In this document: one piece after another, positions 53,148 through 63,916 of the stretch
Numbering within the stretch: the stretch's first letter is position 1
Layout of the letters: every line of letters begins with the position of its first letter
Assembly (NCBI RefSeq): GCF_003946695.1
Contig: NZ_RHOX01000001.1
Coordinates: 124,001 to 188,000 of the forward strand
Direction: 5' to 3'
DNA: 64,000 nucleotides
DNA from: Lapidilactobacillus bayanensis
GTDB lineage: Bacteria > Bacillota > Bacilli > Lactobacillales > Lactobacillaceae
Notes under the pieces: generated by a model
What the model saw: only the letters and a program-made list of their open reading frames with translations
Told to the model about the DNA's origin: nothing
Databases searched by the model: none
Program-made: the position numbers and the translations under genes

Positions 53148-54226
53148 ACTAAAGCCTCGCTTAAGTTATAGACAGCTAGCGGTAAAGTCTCAATATGGTG
53201 ACGGGACCAATCAGAGATCAACTGGGCCTGATCCACATTGCGATCAGTAATGGCGATACCACAATCACCACCACCAGCACCAGAGAACTTTGCTGCCGCT
53301 CCGTATTTTTCAGCGATTTGACAGAGTTCTTTCAGTTCCGGAGTTTCAATATTCACGCCAGAAAAAGCACCCAGTTGTCGCAAAAGCGCTCGATTCTCGC
53401 GGATCCCACGTTTTACCGCAGCTAAATTTCCCGTCTTAATGCCAGCGATGATCCCTTGAATACATTTCTGACTATTAGCTAAGAAATCTTGATATTGGTT
53501 TTTCCGGGCAAACTTGGCAATGGTAATTTTATCAACTAAACGGCTTGTAGAAGCGGGGGAACCAGTCCAGCCGATTAAGAGTTCCAATTCGCTGGGAACA
53601 TTCAAGATTTCAATCTTCAACCCCGGCCATTCACTGGCTAGAATTTCGGTAAAGGTGCGACTTTTCAAGACAGTTCGCAACCAGTCCTTATCAAACGTAC
53701 TAAAGGCTAACCAACCGCCAAAAACACTAGCGGCAATATCACCTAAAGAACCATTACCTTGAATATTAAAATGAGCAATCGCCGCCAATTTAAAAATATC
53801 CATTCGCGATAAGGCTAATTGATAGAATTCGCAGAGAGCTTTAACTGTGCCCACGGTAACTGCAGCAGAACTGCCCAAGCCATACTTGCGGCCACCGTTA
53901 TCTTCAAGTTGACTGTTAATATCTAAATCATAAATGCGCAATGGCTTGCCCATTTCCAAGGCGAGTGTTTCCACGACGCGAATGGCTTCAAGAATATAAT
54001 GAAACGGATTATCGCGATTATCAAAGATCATTTGATCGCCTTGACGCCGCCAATGAAAATCAGTTTCAGCGTATTGCCGCGAATTAATTGTTCCTTGATC
54101 TTGCGCTTCACTAACCGAAACCGTAATAAATCGATCCAAAGAAACAATAATTGCGGGGTGTCCCGGCTCAAGCACGGCATATTCACCGGCGATATAAAGT
54201 TTTCCGGGAGCTTTAACAGTAATCAT
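53144..54226 (-). CDS. mvaK2: Phosphomevalonate kinase
   Basis: A 360-residue GHMP kinase that converts mevalonate 5-phosphate to the diphosphate. APGKLYIAGEYAVLEPGHPAI at the start, the ATP loop YGLGSSAAVTVGTVKAL, and the C-terminal KFSGAGGGDCGIAI glycine loop are present. Third gene of mvk-mvaD-mvaK2-fni, 30 bp after mvaD. Confidence 0.95.
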   Translation of the reverse strand: MITVKAPGKLYIAGEYAVLEPGHPAIIVSLDRFITVSVSEAQDQGTINSRQYAETDFHWRRQGDQMIFDNRDNPFHYILEAIRVVETLALEMGKPLRIYDLDINSQLEDNGGRKYGLGSSAAVTVGTVKALCEFYQLALSRMDIFKLAAIAHFNIQGNGSLGDIAASVFGGWLAFSTFDKDWLRTVLKSRTFTEILASEWPGLKIEILNVPSELELLIGWTGSPASTSRLVDKITIAKFARKNQYQDFLANSQKCIQGIIAGIKTGNLAAVKRGIRENRALLRQLGAFSGVNIETPELKELCQIAEKYGAAAKFSGAGGGDCGIAITDRNVDQAQLISDWSRHHIETLPLAVYNLSEALV

Positions 54227-54256
54227 TTAATTATTTCGACCCTTCAAATACATAGT

Positions 54257-55225
54257 TTATTGCGCCATTAATTGGGCACCAGGACCAGGTTGACACAATG
54301 TATAAGTAAGATTTGGTATTTCTGCGTTTAAAAAATCAATAATTTTAGAAACGTCTTGCAGTTGACATATTAATTTAGGATTAGGGCCAGCGTCAAGCGT
54401 TAAATAACAACTTAAGCCTTTTGTACGAATTTTGCGCACCAATTCCCAAATTCGTAAGGTCTCCGGTGCGAAATAAGTAAACGGCGGATCCGCACTTAAA
54501 GTCGTCGCATGCATTCGTAAGGCATTTCTTTCCGCAATCGTGCCAATTTGCTCGATATCTTGAGCGGCGATTGCCGCAGACATGGTTTGAATATCTGCCT
54601 CGGCCGTTTTGACCCAGTCCTGATAATAGGGTGAGGTGGTTACGGAAGCCTGCATACCAGCACCAGATAAAATTGACTTCTGATGCTGATTGACCAATAT
54701 CGCGATCACCGCAATGGGAAAATTAACTTGTTCGTTGACGTCAATTGGTTCGGCGAAAGAACTTTGATCATCAACACCAGCATGCCATAAGACAAAGCCG
54801 CCATAAATTGAGCGACTGGCCGAACCAGAACCATGTCGTGCTAAAATCGATAATGCTTTACGAGACAATGTTAAACCAGCAGCATCACTTGCAGCCACAG
54901 CTAATGCTGCAAAGGCCGACGCCGATGACGCCAAACCGGCCGCTGTGGGAACATGATTGCTACTTTTAACTAAGGCGTGTTGATTTGAGCCGGCGATTTG
55001 TCGAACGTCGTTTAAAACCCGACTTATTTTAGCAGAGACGGGTTGATCTTGACCTTCAAAAACAAATTGATCAGTCTCTTGATCTGTAAATTCAACGCTG
55101 GTTTCAGTGTAGAACTGATCTAAAGTCAGCGACAACGAACTATTGTAGGGGAGCATTTGCACAACATCGCGTTTACCCCAATATTTAACGAACGCAATAT
55201 TCGTATAGGCACGTGCTAAACTCAT
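54257..55225 (-). CDS. mvaD: Diphosphomevalonate decarboxylase
   Basis: A 322-residue GHMP-fold enzyme making isopentenyl diphosphate from mevalonate diphosphate with ATP. ARAYTNIAFVKYWGKRD, PTAAGLASSASAFAAL (ATP loop), RHGSGSASRSIYGGFVLW (catalytic region) and LTLDAGPNPKLICQ (catalytic Asp) are intact. ATG 55225 with GGAGG 7 nt upstream is used in place of the longer frame. Start overlaps the mvk stop (ATGA). Confidence 0.95.
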   Translation of the reverse strand: MSLARAYTNIAFVKYWGKRDVVQMLPYNSSLSLTLDQFYTETSVEFTDQETDQFVFEGQDQPVSAKISRVLNDVRQIAGSNQHALVKSSNHVPTAAGLASSASAFAALAVAASDAAGLTLSRKALSILARHGSGSASRSIYGGFVLWHAGVDDQSSFAEPIDVNEQVNFPIAVIAILVNQHQKSILSGAGMQASVTTSPYYQDWVKTAEADIQTMSAAIAAQDIEQIGTIAERNALRMHATTLSADPPFTYFAPETLRIWELVRKIRTKGLSCYLTLDAGPNPKLICQLQDVSKIIDFLNAEIPNLTYTLCQPGPGAQLMAQ

Positions 55226-56193
55226 TGAGCCGCCTCCGTTTTGGCTAAAGTCGTCAGCCAAGTTTTTTCCGAGAATTGTTTTTGTGCTTGTTGAGCAGTG
55301 GTTAAATCAGCGAAGTAACCAAAGACGCAGCCGCCTAAACCGCCACCAGTCAACTTGGCGCCTAACGCACCTTTATCACGTAATCGCTGCACGAGCGCGT
55401 TGAGTTGGGGGGTGCTGACCTGCAATTGTTGTAAGGCAGTTTGATTCTGATCAAGTAGTTGACCAAAGTGATGTTGTGAAACGGTATCATGATTGGTCAA
55501 CAATACTCTGGCTTGACGAACAATTGTCTGAATTGCTGCCATTTGCGCTTGCCACAAGACCGCGTTAACCGTCTTTAACGTTGCCACTGACTGAACCGCT
55601 GCACTTGTTCGGCCAGTTAGACCGCTGTCAACAATCAGCAAATAACCAGGTAAGTTGACTTGTAGTGGTTGTGGTACTTCATGTCGTTGAAAGAAGTAAC
55701 CTTGTTCAGACTTCACCACCAGTGCATCCATACCACTGGGATTACCATGCTGAATCGTTTCAGAAATATTAACCAAGTCATCAAACTCGGCCGTCGTCAA
55801 TGTCACAGCGGTAAAAGCCAATAAGGCGCGTAAAACTGCCGTTGAAATTGCCGCCGAAGACCCCATGCCACGCTCAAAGGGAAGCGCACTGACAATTGTC
55901 AGTTGCAGATCAGCTGGCCATTGCACCGCGGTACCTTGGCGCGCAATAAAGGTTTCAATCATCGCTTTAATATTAGTTAATTCTTCGGGAACAATTGTCA
56001 ATTGGCCGCGATAAAGTGCAGAGTCAAAAAATATATTCGGCAATTCCGCCATCGTCGTACTAGTAGCAGTCAAGGTTGCTTGCACTTTGATGTCGGTCAA
56101 GGGAATTGTTATACCAGGAATGCCATACACAACCGCATGTTCACCGACTAAGATCAACTTGGCATGACTAGTGCCAATCCCAACTTTTTTCAT
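55222..56193 (-). CDS. mvk: Mevalonate kinase
   Basis: A 323-residue GHMP kinase phosphorylating mevalonate. GTSHAKLILVGEHAVVYGIPGI, the ATP loop FERGMGSSAAISTAVLRAL, GNPSGMDALVV (catalytic Asp) and KLTGGGLGGCVFG are the signature blocks. First gene of the operon. It is followed by mvaD in coupled fashion. RBS AAGGAAGG. Confidence 0.95.
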   Translation of the reverse strand: MKKVGIGTSHAKLILVGEHAVVYGIPGITIPLTDIKVQATLTATSTTMAELPNIFFDSALYRGQLTIVPEELTNIKAMIETFIARQGTAVQWPADLQLTIVSALPFERGMGSSAAISTAVLRALLAFTAVTLTTAEFDDLVNISETIQHGNPSGMDALVVKSEQGYFFQRHEVPQPLQVNLPGYLLIVDSGLTGRTSAAVQSVATLKTVNAVLWQAQMAAIQTIVRQARVLLTNHDTVSQHHFGQLLDQNQTALQQLQVSTPQLNALVQRLRDKGALGAKLTGGGLGGCVFGYFADLTTAQQAQKQFSEKTWLTTLAKTEAAQ

Positions 56194-56224
56194 AAAAAAC
56201 CTTCCTTAAAGACGTCCTAAACTT

Positions 56225-56255
56225 ATGATACCTTAACTTGTGATTAAGATGACAA
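56225..56255 (-). promoter_or_regulatory. Possible mevalonate-operon promoter
   Basis: Read leftward: TTGTCA (56250-56255), 19-bp spacer, TATCAT (56225-56230). The spacer is long, so confidence is limited. Confidence 0.35.
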
Positions 56256-56377
56256 TTTTTTGAAGTTTGAACAATTTTTTAATCTTTTGGCCTGAAATAA
56301 TCGTTAACATTCGTGCTGAAACTTGTCACCAACGACAACAATTCCCAGTAGCAAACACCAACAGTAACCAGAAGAGC

Positions 56378-56406
56378 TTCGTATTCGCAAAGCGTCTAAT
56401 TATGAT
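56378..56406 (+). promoter_or_regulatory. Possible rexBA promoter
   Basis: TTCGTA (56378-56383), 17-bp spacer, TATGAT (56401-56406). Confidence 0.45.
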
Positions 56407-56431
56407 AAAATAACAACGAGGAGATAAATAC

Positions 56432-59400
56432 ATGACGATGAAATTTATAGTAGGCCGCCAGCAAGACGATGTTAATGCGCGGCTTTATCAGCAAATTAGT
56501 GATGATTACGCCACTAATCAGCAGCAACAATTCATTTGCTTAGTACCTAATCATATTAAGTTTAATAGTGAAGTGCAAATTCTAAGCCATTTAGCCGACG
56601 CTCAGCCCAATTTAGCCACCAAGGGAATTATTGCCAGCAGCCGTCTACAAATTTTGTCTTTTTCACGCTTGCTCTGGTATTTCTTGCGTGATGATCCTAA
56701 ATATCAACAGCCGCAATTGTCGCCGGCAGCCCAAGCGATGTTTCTAAGTAACTTTTTGCATGATCAGCGTGAAAAATTGCCGCTCTTCTTCGGGGAAAGT
56801 CGCAAAATGGGCTTTCTCGAACAACTCGGCCAGCAATTAAATGAATTGCTCCAGGGCAATTTTGCCGTGGCAGATCTACAAGAGATGTTGACGAAGTTGC
56901 CGGAGCAAGAACAAGTTCCTGGTTCGACTTTAGAAAAGCTCAATGAATTGAGTTTTATTTTTGAAAACTATCAGTCTGCAATCGCCAATAAGTTTATCAC
57001 CAATGAACAATTAATGGCTTATTTCATTGGTCAAACGGAGCGGCGTGATTTCACGAATTTTAAAATTTATTTAGCTGGTTTTTCTGAATTAAACCAGCAA
57101 CAAGCACAACTTATTCATCACTTTGATCAGCAGGGGGCCACTGTTTATTTGACCCTTTATTTAAATCCAGATCTGAAAAATCAAGACATCAGTGCCCAAT
57201 ATTATTTTCATGGGCCACTCAAAATGTTGCGCCAATTTGGCTACACCGATTTAGGTAAGATTGCACCTGAAAACTGGTTAAGTTGTGCTCAAAAACGGAC
57301 GTCGTCGGCTTTACAAGTGTTAGAAGATTATTGGATTGATTCAACTAACGGTCTGCCGACCACGGCGCAAATGACAACTGCAATGAAACAAGATGTGCAA
57401 ATTTGGCGGGTCGATTCGTTAACCAGCGAAGTTCGCGGCGTAGCCAACTACATTCGCCAGTTAGTTGCCTTGCAAAATTATCGTTACCGTGACTTTTTAG
57501 TGTTAGCTGATAATTTACCAGATTACACCGCTACGATTGCAGCCTTGTTTAAGCAGAATGAAATTCCTTTTTTCAGTGATCAACAGATACCGATGGCTAA
57601 TTATCCCTTGGTGGTTTTTATTAAATCACTCTTAACCATTACGCAAAATCCGCAAGGGCGCGAAGATTTATTTGTTTTACTGCGGACTGAATTATTAGTC
57701 CCAGTAGAAATGAGCTTAACCGACTTTCGCCAACAGTTAGATTGGTTAGAGAATTACGCCTTGGCCTTCGGTATTCGCGGAGCAACTTGGCTGAATCCGC
57801 AGCCTTGGACGATTGATGGGCCTTACGTTCGTCATGCTGTCGCAAATAACCAACTACCACCAGAACAAGCGGCCCAAATGGCGGCAATCGAAAACCTGCA
57901 CCAGTTCATCGCCCAAGTCTTTAATAAATGGCGTGCTAATCTTAAAAAAGTGGTCACGGCCAAAGATTTTGCCAGTTGCTTATATGATTTCCTTAATGAT
58001 CAACACGTGATTGCTACACTGCAACATTGGGAACAGACTGCTGTTAAGCAAAATGATCTGGCGCTTGCGCAACAGCCGCGGCAAACTTATCAAGCCTTTA
58101 TTGGTTTGCTGGATGATTACGTCACGATTTGGGGTGAGCAGGCTTTTGATTTACCGGTTTTTATTGACTTGTTAAATGCTGGCTTTAATAATACCGAATT
58201 TGCCCAAATTCCAGCAACATTAGATGCTGTCTTGGTTTCAAAAGCAGGGATGGTTCAAGGACAGACTCAGCAAATCACAATTATTCTCGGAGCAACACGA
58301 GACAACTTGCCCGCGCAAACGCAAACCAATCAATTAATTGATGACCAAGAACGGCGCTTAATTAATCAATATTTAATCACCGCGAATAAACCACAGCAAC
58401 TGGGGGAAGCTACCAATGAACAATCGGTTGAACAACCTTTACGCTATGGTTTAATCTTCTTTAGTTCGCAACAACGGTTAATTTTTACCTATCCGCGGCA
58501 CAGCGACGGTCACGCAGAGAATCAATTATCACCGTATGTTGCTCGTATTCAACAACAATTTCAATTGCCAACAACGACTTTAAGTGACTATCCACATCAA
58601 GAAAGTCGAATTCTGGATTTCGCGGCCTCAAAGCGCAGCGTCGTTGGGCCTTTATTACTGCTCAATCGCCAAATGAAAACTCAAGCGCTGCCGCTACCTG
58701 CTGCTTGGCAATGGGTTCAGCAGCTTTTGCAAACAACCGATGACCATCATTTCTTTAAGCAACTTCTCGCCAGCTTAGATTATCGCAATCAACCACAAAA
58801 TCTAACTTCAGAAAACGTGCAGAAGTTATACGGCCAACATTTATTTAGTTCGGTTTCGCAGCTGGAAAACTTTTACATGAATCCGTACGATTATTTCTTA
58901 AAATACGGTCTAAAGTTACGAACACGTGCAGAATATACTGTCGATAGTGCGAATACGGGCACATTTTTCCATGATTATTTGGACCACTTCGTCAAATTAT
59001 TAACGGAGCGTCAATTCAAGCCAGAAGAATTAACCCAGGTGCAATTAGACGCATTAAATGAAGAAATTGGCCAAACATTACTGGGTAAAACTGACTATCA
59101 AATTCTAAATGGTCCGGGGCAAATGCATTATTATCGCCGCCGCTTAAGTAAAACCAGTGCCTTTATGACCAATGTACTGATCGAACAGGCCGCTCATAGT
59201 TTCTTACGACCATTAATGACCGAGGTTCAATTCGGGATTATTGAGGGTAGTCAAGGACTGCCGGGATTGGAATTAACTTTAGCAGATGCGAAACGACTTT
59301 CTGTCCGGGGTAAGATCGACCGGATTGATGTTGGTAGTGTCGCCAACAACGATTATTATCAAGTGATCGATTATAAATCAGGTGACAAAAAATTTGATTT

Positions 59401-59998
59401 CACACGTGCTTATCACGGCTTGTCCTTGCAGCTACTGACTTATCTGCAAACTGTGGCGAATAATCAACAGGCGTTGCAACTAAACGCTGCCAAACCAGTT
59501 GGGGCGTTTTATATTCACATTGCTGACACGCCGTTGAAATATGCTGAACACTTAAATATTCAAGAAGAGCTGCTCAAAGATCATCGCTATAAAGGCTTGT
59601 TAATTGAACAACCGCAAGCTGATTACTTAGCAAACCTAGATCCGCAAGCTAAGAGCAGTCATTCTTTGCTCTATCCGATTAAATACACGAAGAAGACAGA
59701 CACATTCAAGTTAAGCAGTGCCAACTCTGGCGTCACTGCAGACGAATTACAATTATTATTACAGCATAATCAAGATCTATTAATCGCCGCCGCTAATGAA
59801 ATTTTTTCCGGCGAATTAAGAATTGCGCCTTACAAATTAAGTGATCAGGAAACCGGCTTACAATATACTGATTACAAATCCATTATGATGTTTGATGCCA
59901 TGCTACCGGAGAACCGCTATCGACTTTTACCGACCTTGGCTAAAGATGACGTGTTGGCCAAACTAAAATCAGCAAAAGGAGACGAAACCGATGCCTAA
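56432..59998 (+). CDS. rexB: ATP-dependent nuclease subunit RexB (AddB)
   Basis: A 1188-residue partner of RexA in the AddAB-type double-strand-break repair complex. The N-terminus FIVGRQQDDVN has lost the usual Walker A, as is common in RexB. A RecB-like nuclease domain near 975-990 has VIDYKSGDKKF with the metal Asp/Lys. The C-terminal block that in B. subtilis AddB contains Fe-S cysteines reads here ETGLQYTDYKSIMMFD without Cys. GAGGAG 8 nt before the ATG. Overlaps rexA by eight bases. Confidence 0.93.
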   Translation: MTMKFIVGRQQDDVNARLYQQISDDYATNQQQQFICLVPNHIKFNSEVQILSHLADAQPNLATKGIIASSRLQILSFSRLLWYFLRDDPKYQQPQLSPAAQAMFLSNFLHDQREKLPLFFGESRKMGFLEQLGQQLNELLQGNFAVADLQEMLTKLPEQEQVPGSTLEKLNELSFIFENYQSAIANKFITNEQLMAYFIGQTERRDFTNFKIYLAGFSELNQQQAQLIHHFDQQGATVYLTLYLNPDLKNQDISAQYYFHGPLKMLRQFGYTDLGKIAPENWLSCAQKRTSSALQVLEDYWIDSTNGLPTTAQMTTAMKQDVQIWRVDSLTSEVRGVANYIRQLVALQNYRYRDFLVLADNLPDYTATIAALFKQNEIPFFSDQQIPMANYPLVVFIKSLLTITQNPQGREDLFVLLRTELLVPVEMSLTDFRQQLDWLENYALAFGIRGATWLNPQPWTIDGPYVRHAVANNQLPPEQAAQMAAIENLHQFIAQVFNKWRANLKKVVTAKDFASCLYDFLNDQHVIATLQHWEQTAVKQNDLALAQQPRQTYQAFIGLLDDYVTIWGEQAFDLPVFIDLLNAGFNNTEFAQIPATLDAVLVSKAGMVQGQTQQITIILGATRDNLPAQTQTNQLIDDQERRLINQYLITANKPQQLGEATNEQSVEQPLRYGLIFFSSQQRLIFTYPRHSDGHAENQLSPYVARIQQQFQLPTTTLSDYPHQESRILDFAASKRSVVGPLLLLNRQMKTQALPLPAAWQWVQQLLQTTDDHHFFKQLLASLDYRNQPQNLTSENVQKLYGQHLFSSVSQLENFYMNPYDYFLKYGLKLRTRAEYTVDSANTGTFFHDYLDHFVKLLTERQFKPEELTQVQLDALNEEIGQTLLGKTDYQILNGPGQMHYYRRRLSKTSAFMTNVLIEQAAHSFLRPLMTEVQFGIIEGSQGLPGLELTLADAKRLSVRGKIDRIDVGSVANNDYYQVIDYKSGDKKFDFTRAYHGLSLQLLTYLQTVANNQQALQLNAAKPVGAFYIHIADTPLKYAEHLNIQEELLKDHRYKGLLIEQPQADYLANLDPQAKSSHSLLYPIKYTKKTDTFKLSSANSGVTADELQLLLQHNQDLLIAAANEIFSGELRIAPYKLSDQETGLQYTDYKSIMMFDAMLPENRYRLLPTLAKDDVLAKLKSAKGDETDA

Positions 59999-62900
59999 AT
60001 TCACAGTGCAACAACAAGCTGCTATTGATCATCAGGGCCACGATATTCTCGTTTCGGCCTCGGCTGGTTCTGGTAAAACCACCGTCTTAGTCAAACGAAT
60101 TATCGAAGAAGTGCTTCATGGTGTGCCACTGGATCAATTATTAGTGGTAACCTTCACCGACGCCGCGACTGCCGAGATGCGTGAACGAATTCGCCAAGCA
60201 CTAAATGATGCCGTTGATCAAGCACCAACAACAACCAAAAAACAGGCGTTACGGCAACAACTGAATTTATTAAACACCGCACAAATTAGTACACTCCATT
60301 CGTTTTGTTTAAAAGTCATTCAGAAGTTTTATTACTTACTGGACTTAGATCCTAACTTCAGACTACTAGCAGATGAAACAGAAAAGGAATTAATTAAAGA
60401 ACAAACTTGGGCCAGTGTGCGTGATCAACATTATGATCAGGAAGATGAAGACTTTTTCCAATTAGCAGAACAATTTGGTAATGATCGCTCTGACCAAGGT
60501 TTGGCTGACGCAGTTTTTGAGTTATATGAGTTTGCTATTGCCCGACCGCAACCATTAGCTTGGCTTGATAACGTGGCCCAATCCTATCAAACTGGTGCGT
60601 CTATCAGCGACAGTCCCTATTTTCAAACTAAAATTCGGCCAGTTCTCTTAGACAGCATTCAAGAATTAGCAACGGCTTTTACGTCGTTGTTAGCACAAGT
60701 GGTGACGATTACTGACGATAAAGGGGCATTGACGGATCTTTTCACCGCTGATCAAGAGTTGCTCCAAAAGATAGTGACAACAAGTAGGGCAGCGTTAGAT
60801 TATCGAACGCTCGCTACTCAATTACAACAGATCCAATTTCCCGCTCGTTTCACAGTTAAAGCGAAAAAATATGCCGAAGAATTAGCCGCACGGCAAAACT
60901 TCAAACAACAACTTGATAATGTTAAGGAAAGTTATCAAACCCTTTGCGACCAATATTTCTTCGCGCCGGAAGCAACACTGCTTCAAAGTCAACAAGCAGC
61001 CAGTAACGTCTTGCACAACCTAGTCGCCGTCACCAAAGAATTTATTAAAGCCTACCATGACGAAAAGCAGCGCCTCAAGGCATTAGACTTCAGCGATTGG
61101 GAACAATTAACTTGGGCCTTATTAATGTTTGAAAAGGATGGTCAACAGCCTGTTCAAACTTATTACCGTCAATTGCTCCACGAAGTTTTAGTCGATGAAT
61201 ATCAAGATATTAATCCGTTGCAAGAGGCAATCTTACAAGCCGTTTCTCAGGACGAGCCGGGTAATTTATTCATGGTTGGCGATGTGAAACAATCAATCTA
61301 TGGTTTCCGGCAAGCCGACCCTAGTAAATTTTTACAAAAATATCAGGAATTTAAGGCCGACGATGTTACCGGTGAGCGAATTATTTTAGCCGAAAACTTC
61401 CGTTCAACGGCTAACATTAATCAAAGTACCAACTTTTTATTTCAACAGTTCATGCATCATGACTTGGCGGAATTGGATTATGACCAAGATGCACAATTGG
61501 TGACTGGTGCTCAAGATTATCCAGCCGATTTAGAAACAACGACTGAGATTTTACTTTACGAAACCAAACCAACGACGACACAAGCTGCTGACGCTCAACA
61601 AACCAGTTCAGAAACAGCAGACGTTGAAACAACTAGCGCCTTGACTAAAGACGAGGCGCGCATTCAACTACTCAGTCAAAAGATTAAGCAACTGCTGGCA
61701 GATCCATATCAGATTTATGATCGCAAAGCCGAAACAACGCGAGCCATCACGTATAGCGACATTGCGATTCTAGTCCCAACGCGCCACGATAACTTAGCCA
61801 TTGTTAGTGAGCTACAAACTCAGGGCATTCCTGTTTTCGTTAAAGATGCAAACGATTATTTCCAAACGACGGAAATTCAAGTCATGTTAGCCTTTTTAGA
61901 AATTATTAATAATCCGGAACAAGATATTGCACTTGTCACAGTCTTGCGATCACCAATTGGCAACTTTAACGAGAATGACCTGGCTGCAATTCGGGGGACG
62001 AATAAGAGCAGTAATTTTTACCACGCGCTCCAAACAGCCGCGCAAACGACAACTAACGAATTAAGTCCACGTCTGCAAAATTTCCTGCACTTATTAAATC
62101 ATTTGCGTGACTTCGCCGTCCAACATAGTATTGCTGATCTCGTTTGGGAAATTTATCAGCAGACTGGTTATTTAGATTATGTCGGAGGGATGCCAGGTGG
62201 ACTGCAACGAGCGATGAACTTGCACGCGTTGTATCAACGAGCTTTTAGTTATGAACAAACCAGCTTTAAGGGATTATATCAATTCATTAATTTCATTAAG
62301 CAAATGCAGGCTCATGAGAAAGATCTCGCTCAGGCTCAGGTTGGCGAAAGTGATCAAGACGCTGTGCAATTAATGACGATTCATGGTAGTAAAGGACTAG
62401 AATTTCCGGTGGTGTTCATTTTTAACTTGGACCATCAGTTTAATCAAAGTGACGTGCGTCGCAATAAAGTTGTGCTTGATGGCAAATATGGCGCGGGAAT
62501 AAAATATGTCGATTTAGCGCAGCGCGTGAAATATCCGACTCTGATTGATAATTTCATTCGTCAACAACACCAACAAGCAGCTATCGCCGAAGAAATGCGG
62601 CTGTTGTATGTTGCCATGACCCGTGCTAAACAAAAGTTGATTATGATTGGCGCCACCGACAGTTGGGAAAAGATATGCCAGACTTATCAAGTCACCGACG
62701 ACCATTTGCGGCCATTATTGCCCACTAATTTACGACTACCAAGTAAACTGCAAAACTTTTTTCAGCTGATTATGCCGGCTGTTCTCCGCGCAAAAACTTT
62801 ACAAGTCCGTGGTTCTAATTCACAACCTGCAAGTTCATTATTGCCAACGACTGCTCAATTTGTAATCGAACTTTTTAATCAAGCTAACTTAAGTAAAGCG

Positions 62901-63767
62901 GTTGTGCCGGCAACGAATCCGGAAACGGTCGGTGCCGTCGAAGTCCCGTTTACTAAGTTGGATCAAAAGTTACAAGCCACGATTGAAACTTTATTAAACT
63001 TTCAATATCCACACCAAACGGCAACTCAAACCACAGCTTATCAATCCGTTTCTGAAATTAAACAAGCTTTTACAGATCCGGATCAATTCCAATTAAGTTT
63101 CTTACCGTTAACCTTGTCCGCAACAACTGGGCAGCAAACGGCAACAAATTTACTACCACCAACTGATTTAGGCGGTCGCCTCGTTAGTGACGACTTTCCT
63201 AAGCCGAATTTTATGACACAGCAACAAAAAGTGACTGGCGCACAAGTTGGGACGGCCACACATTTAATGTTGCAGCGGGTTGAATTGCAACGCCTAATTG
63301 ACTTAGACTATTTAGTAGCATTACGCCAGCGGTTAACTGACCAACAATTAATTTTACCGGAAGTAGCGGCACGAATTAATTTACCGGGAATTGTTGATTT
63401 CTTCCAAACGCCATTAGGTCAGTCTTTACAAGATCAACAAAATCGCGTCCAACGCGAAGTCGCCTTTTCATTATTATTGCCAGCCCAAGCAATTTTTAAA
63501 ATGCCTGACGAAACAGAGATACAAAACCTATTAGTCCATGGTATTATGGACGGGTATGTAATTAATGACGACCAAGTCACATTGTTCGACTACAAAACTG
63601 ATTACGCCGGCCACGGCCCGCAACAACAAAACCGCCTAGACGAACTCACCACCAAGTACCGCGGCCAACTCAACCTCTACGAACAAGCACTAAGCAACAT
63701 GCTCCAACGACCAGTTGACCACAAGTATCTATATTTCCTAAACGCAGGAAAAATAGTCGAATTATAG
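59991..63767 (+). CDS. rexA: ATP-dependent helicase/nuclease subunit RexA (AddA)
   Basis: A 1258-residue UvrD/RecB-type helicase with a C-terminal nuclease. Walker A SASAGSGKT at 22-30, motif Ia LVVTFTDAATAEMRERI, Walker B VLVDEYQDINPLQ, motif III VGDVKQSIYGFRQA, motif V/VI MTIHGSKGLEFPVV and RLLYVAMTRAK, and the nuclease motif TLFDYKTDY near 1200. The complex resects broken ends to load RecA. The stop codon TAG shares its last base with hairpin element A7. Confidence 0.96.
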   Translation: MPKFTVQQQAAIDHQGHDILVSASAGSGKTTVLVKRIIEEVLHGVPLDQLLVVTFTDAATAEMRERIRQALNDAVDQAPTTTKKQALRQQLNLLNTAQISTLHSFCLKVIQKFYYLLDLDPNFRLLADETEKELIKEQTWASVRDQHYDQEDEDFFQLAEQFGNDRSDQGLADAVFELYEFAIARPQPLAWLDNVAQSYQTGASISDSPYFQTKIRPVLLDSIQELATAFTSLLAQVVTITDDKGALTDLFTADQELLQKIVTTSRAALDYRTLATQLQQIQFPARFTVKAKKYAEELAARQNFKQQLDNVKESYQTLCDQYFFAPEATLLQSQQAASNVLHNLVAVTKEFIKAYHDEKQRLKALDFSDWEQLTWALLMFEKDGQQPVQTYYRQLLHEVLVDEYQDINPLQEAILQAVSQDEPGNLFMVGDVKQSIYGFRQADPSKFLQKYQEFKADDVTGERIILAENFRSTANINQSTNFLFQQFMHHDLAELDYDQDAQLVTGAQDYPADLETTTEILLYETKPTTTQAADAQQTSSETADVETTSALTKDEARIQLLSQKIKQLLADPYQIYDRKAETTRAITYSDIAILVPTRHDNLAIVSELQTQGIPVFVKDANDYFQTTEIQVMLAFLEIINNPEQDIALVTVLRSPIGNFNENDLAAIRGTNKSSNFYHALQTAAQTTTNELSPRLQNFLHLLNHLRDFAVQHSIADLVWEIYQQTGYLDYVGGMPGGLQRAMNLHALYQRAFSYEQTSFKGLYQFINFIKQMQAHEKDLAQAQVGESDQDAVQLMTIHGSKGLEFPVVFIFNLDHQFNQSDVRRNKVVLDGKYGAGIKYVDLAQRVKYPTLIDNFIRQQHQQAAIAEEMRLLYVAMTRAKQKLIMIGATDSWEKICQTYQVTDDHLRPLLPTNLRLPSKLQNFFQLIMPAVLRAKTLQVRGSNSQPASSLLPTTAQFVIELFNQANLSKAVVPATNPETVGAVEVPFTKLDQKLQATIETLLNFQYPHQTATQTTAYQSVSEIKQAFTDPDQFQLSFLPLTLSATTGQQTATNLLPPTDLGGRLVSDDFPKPNFMTQQQKVTGAQVGTATHLMLQRVELQRLIDLDYLVALRQRLTDQQLILPEVAARINLPGIVDFFQTPLGQSLQDQQNRVQREVAFSLLLPAQAIFKMPDETEIQNLLVHGIMDGYVINDDQVTLFDYKTDYAGHGPQQQNRLDELTTKYRGQLNLYEQALSNMLQRPVDHKYLYFLNAGKIVEL

Positions 63768-63878
63768 AGCGCGAAAGGCAACGGGTTGATTGCGTAGCTC
63801 TAACGAGGAAGCACAGCTGGGTGTTAACCCAGATGGGATTTCTCGTTAGACATAGCAATCAGTTGCCTTGAGCGTATT
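63767..63878 (+). repeat. Hairpin element A, copy A7
   Basis: Same design as A1, but the inner stem is CTAACGAG/CTCGTTAG (A1: CTAACTAG/CTAGTTAG) and the outer AAGGCAAC/GTTGCCTT. Both are compensatory changes. It starts within the rexA stop codon. Confidence 0.87.
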
Positions 63879-63916
63879 TCCACAAATACAAACAAATTTT
63901 CATGACAAACATAATT

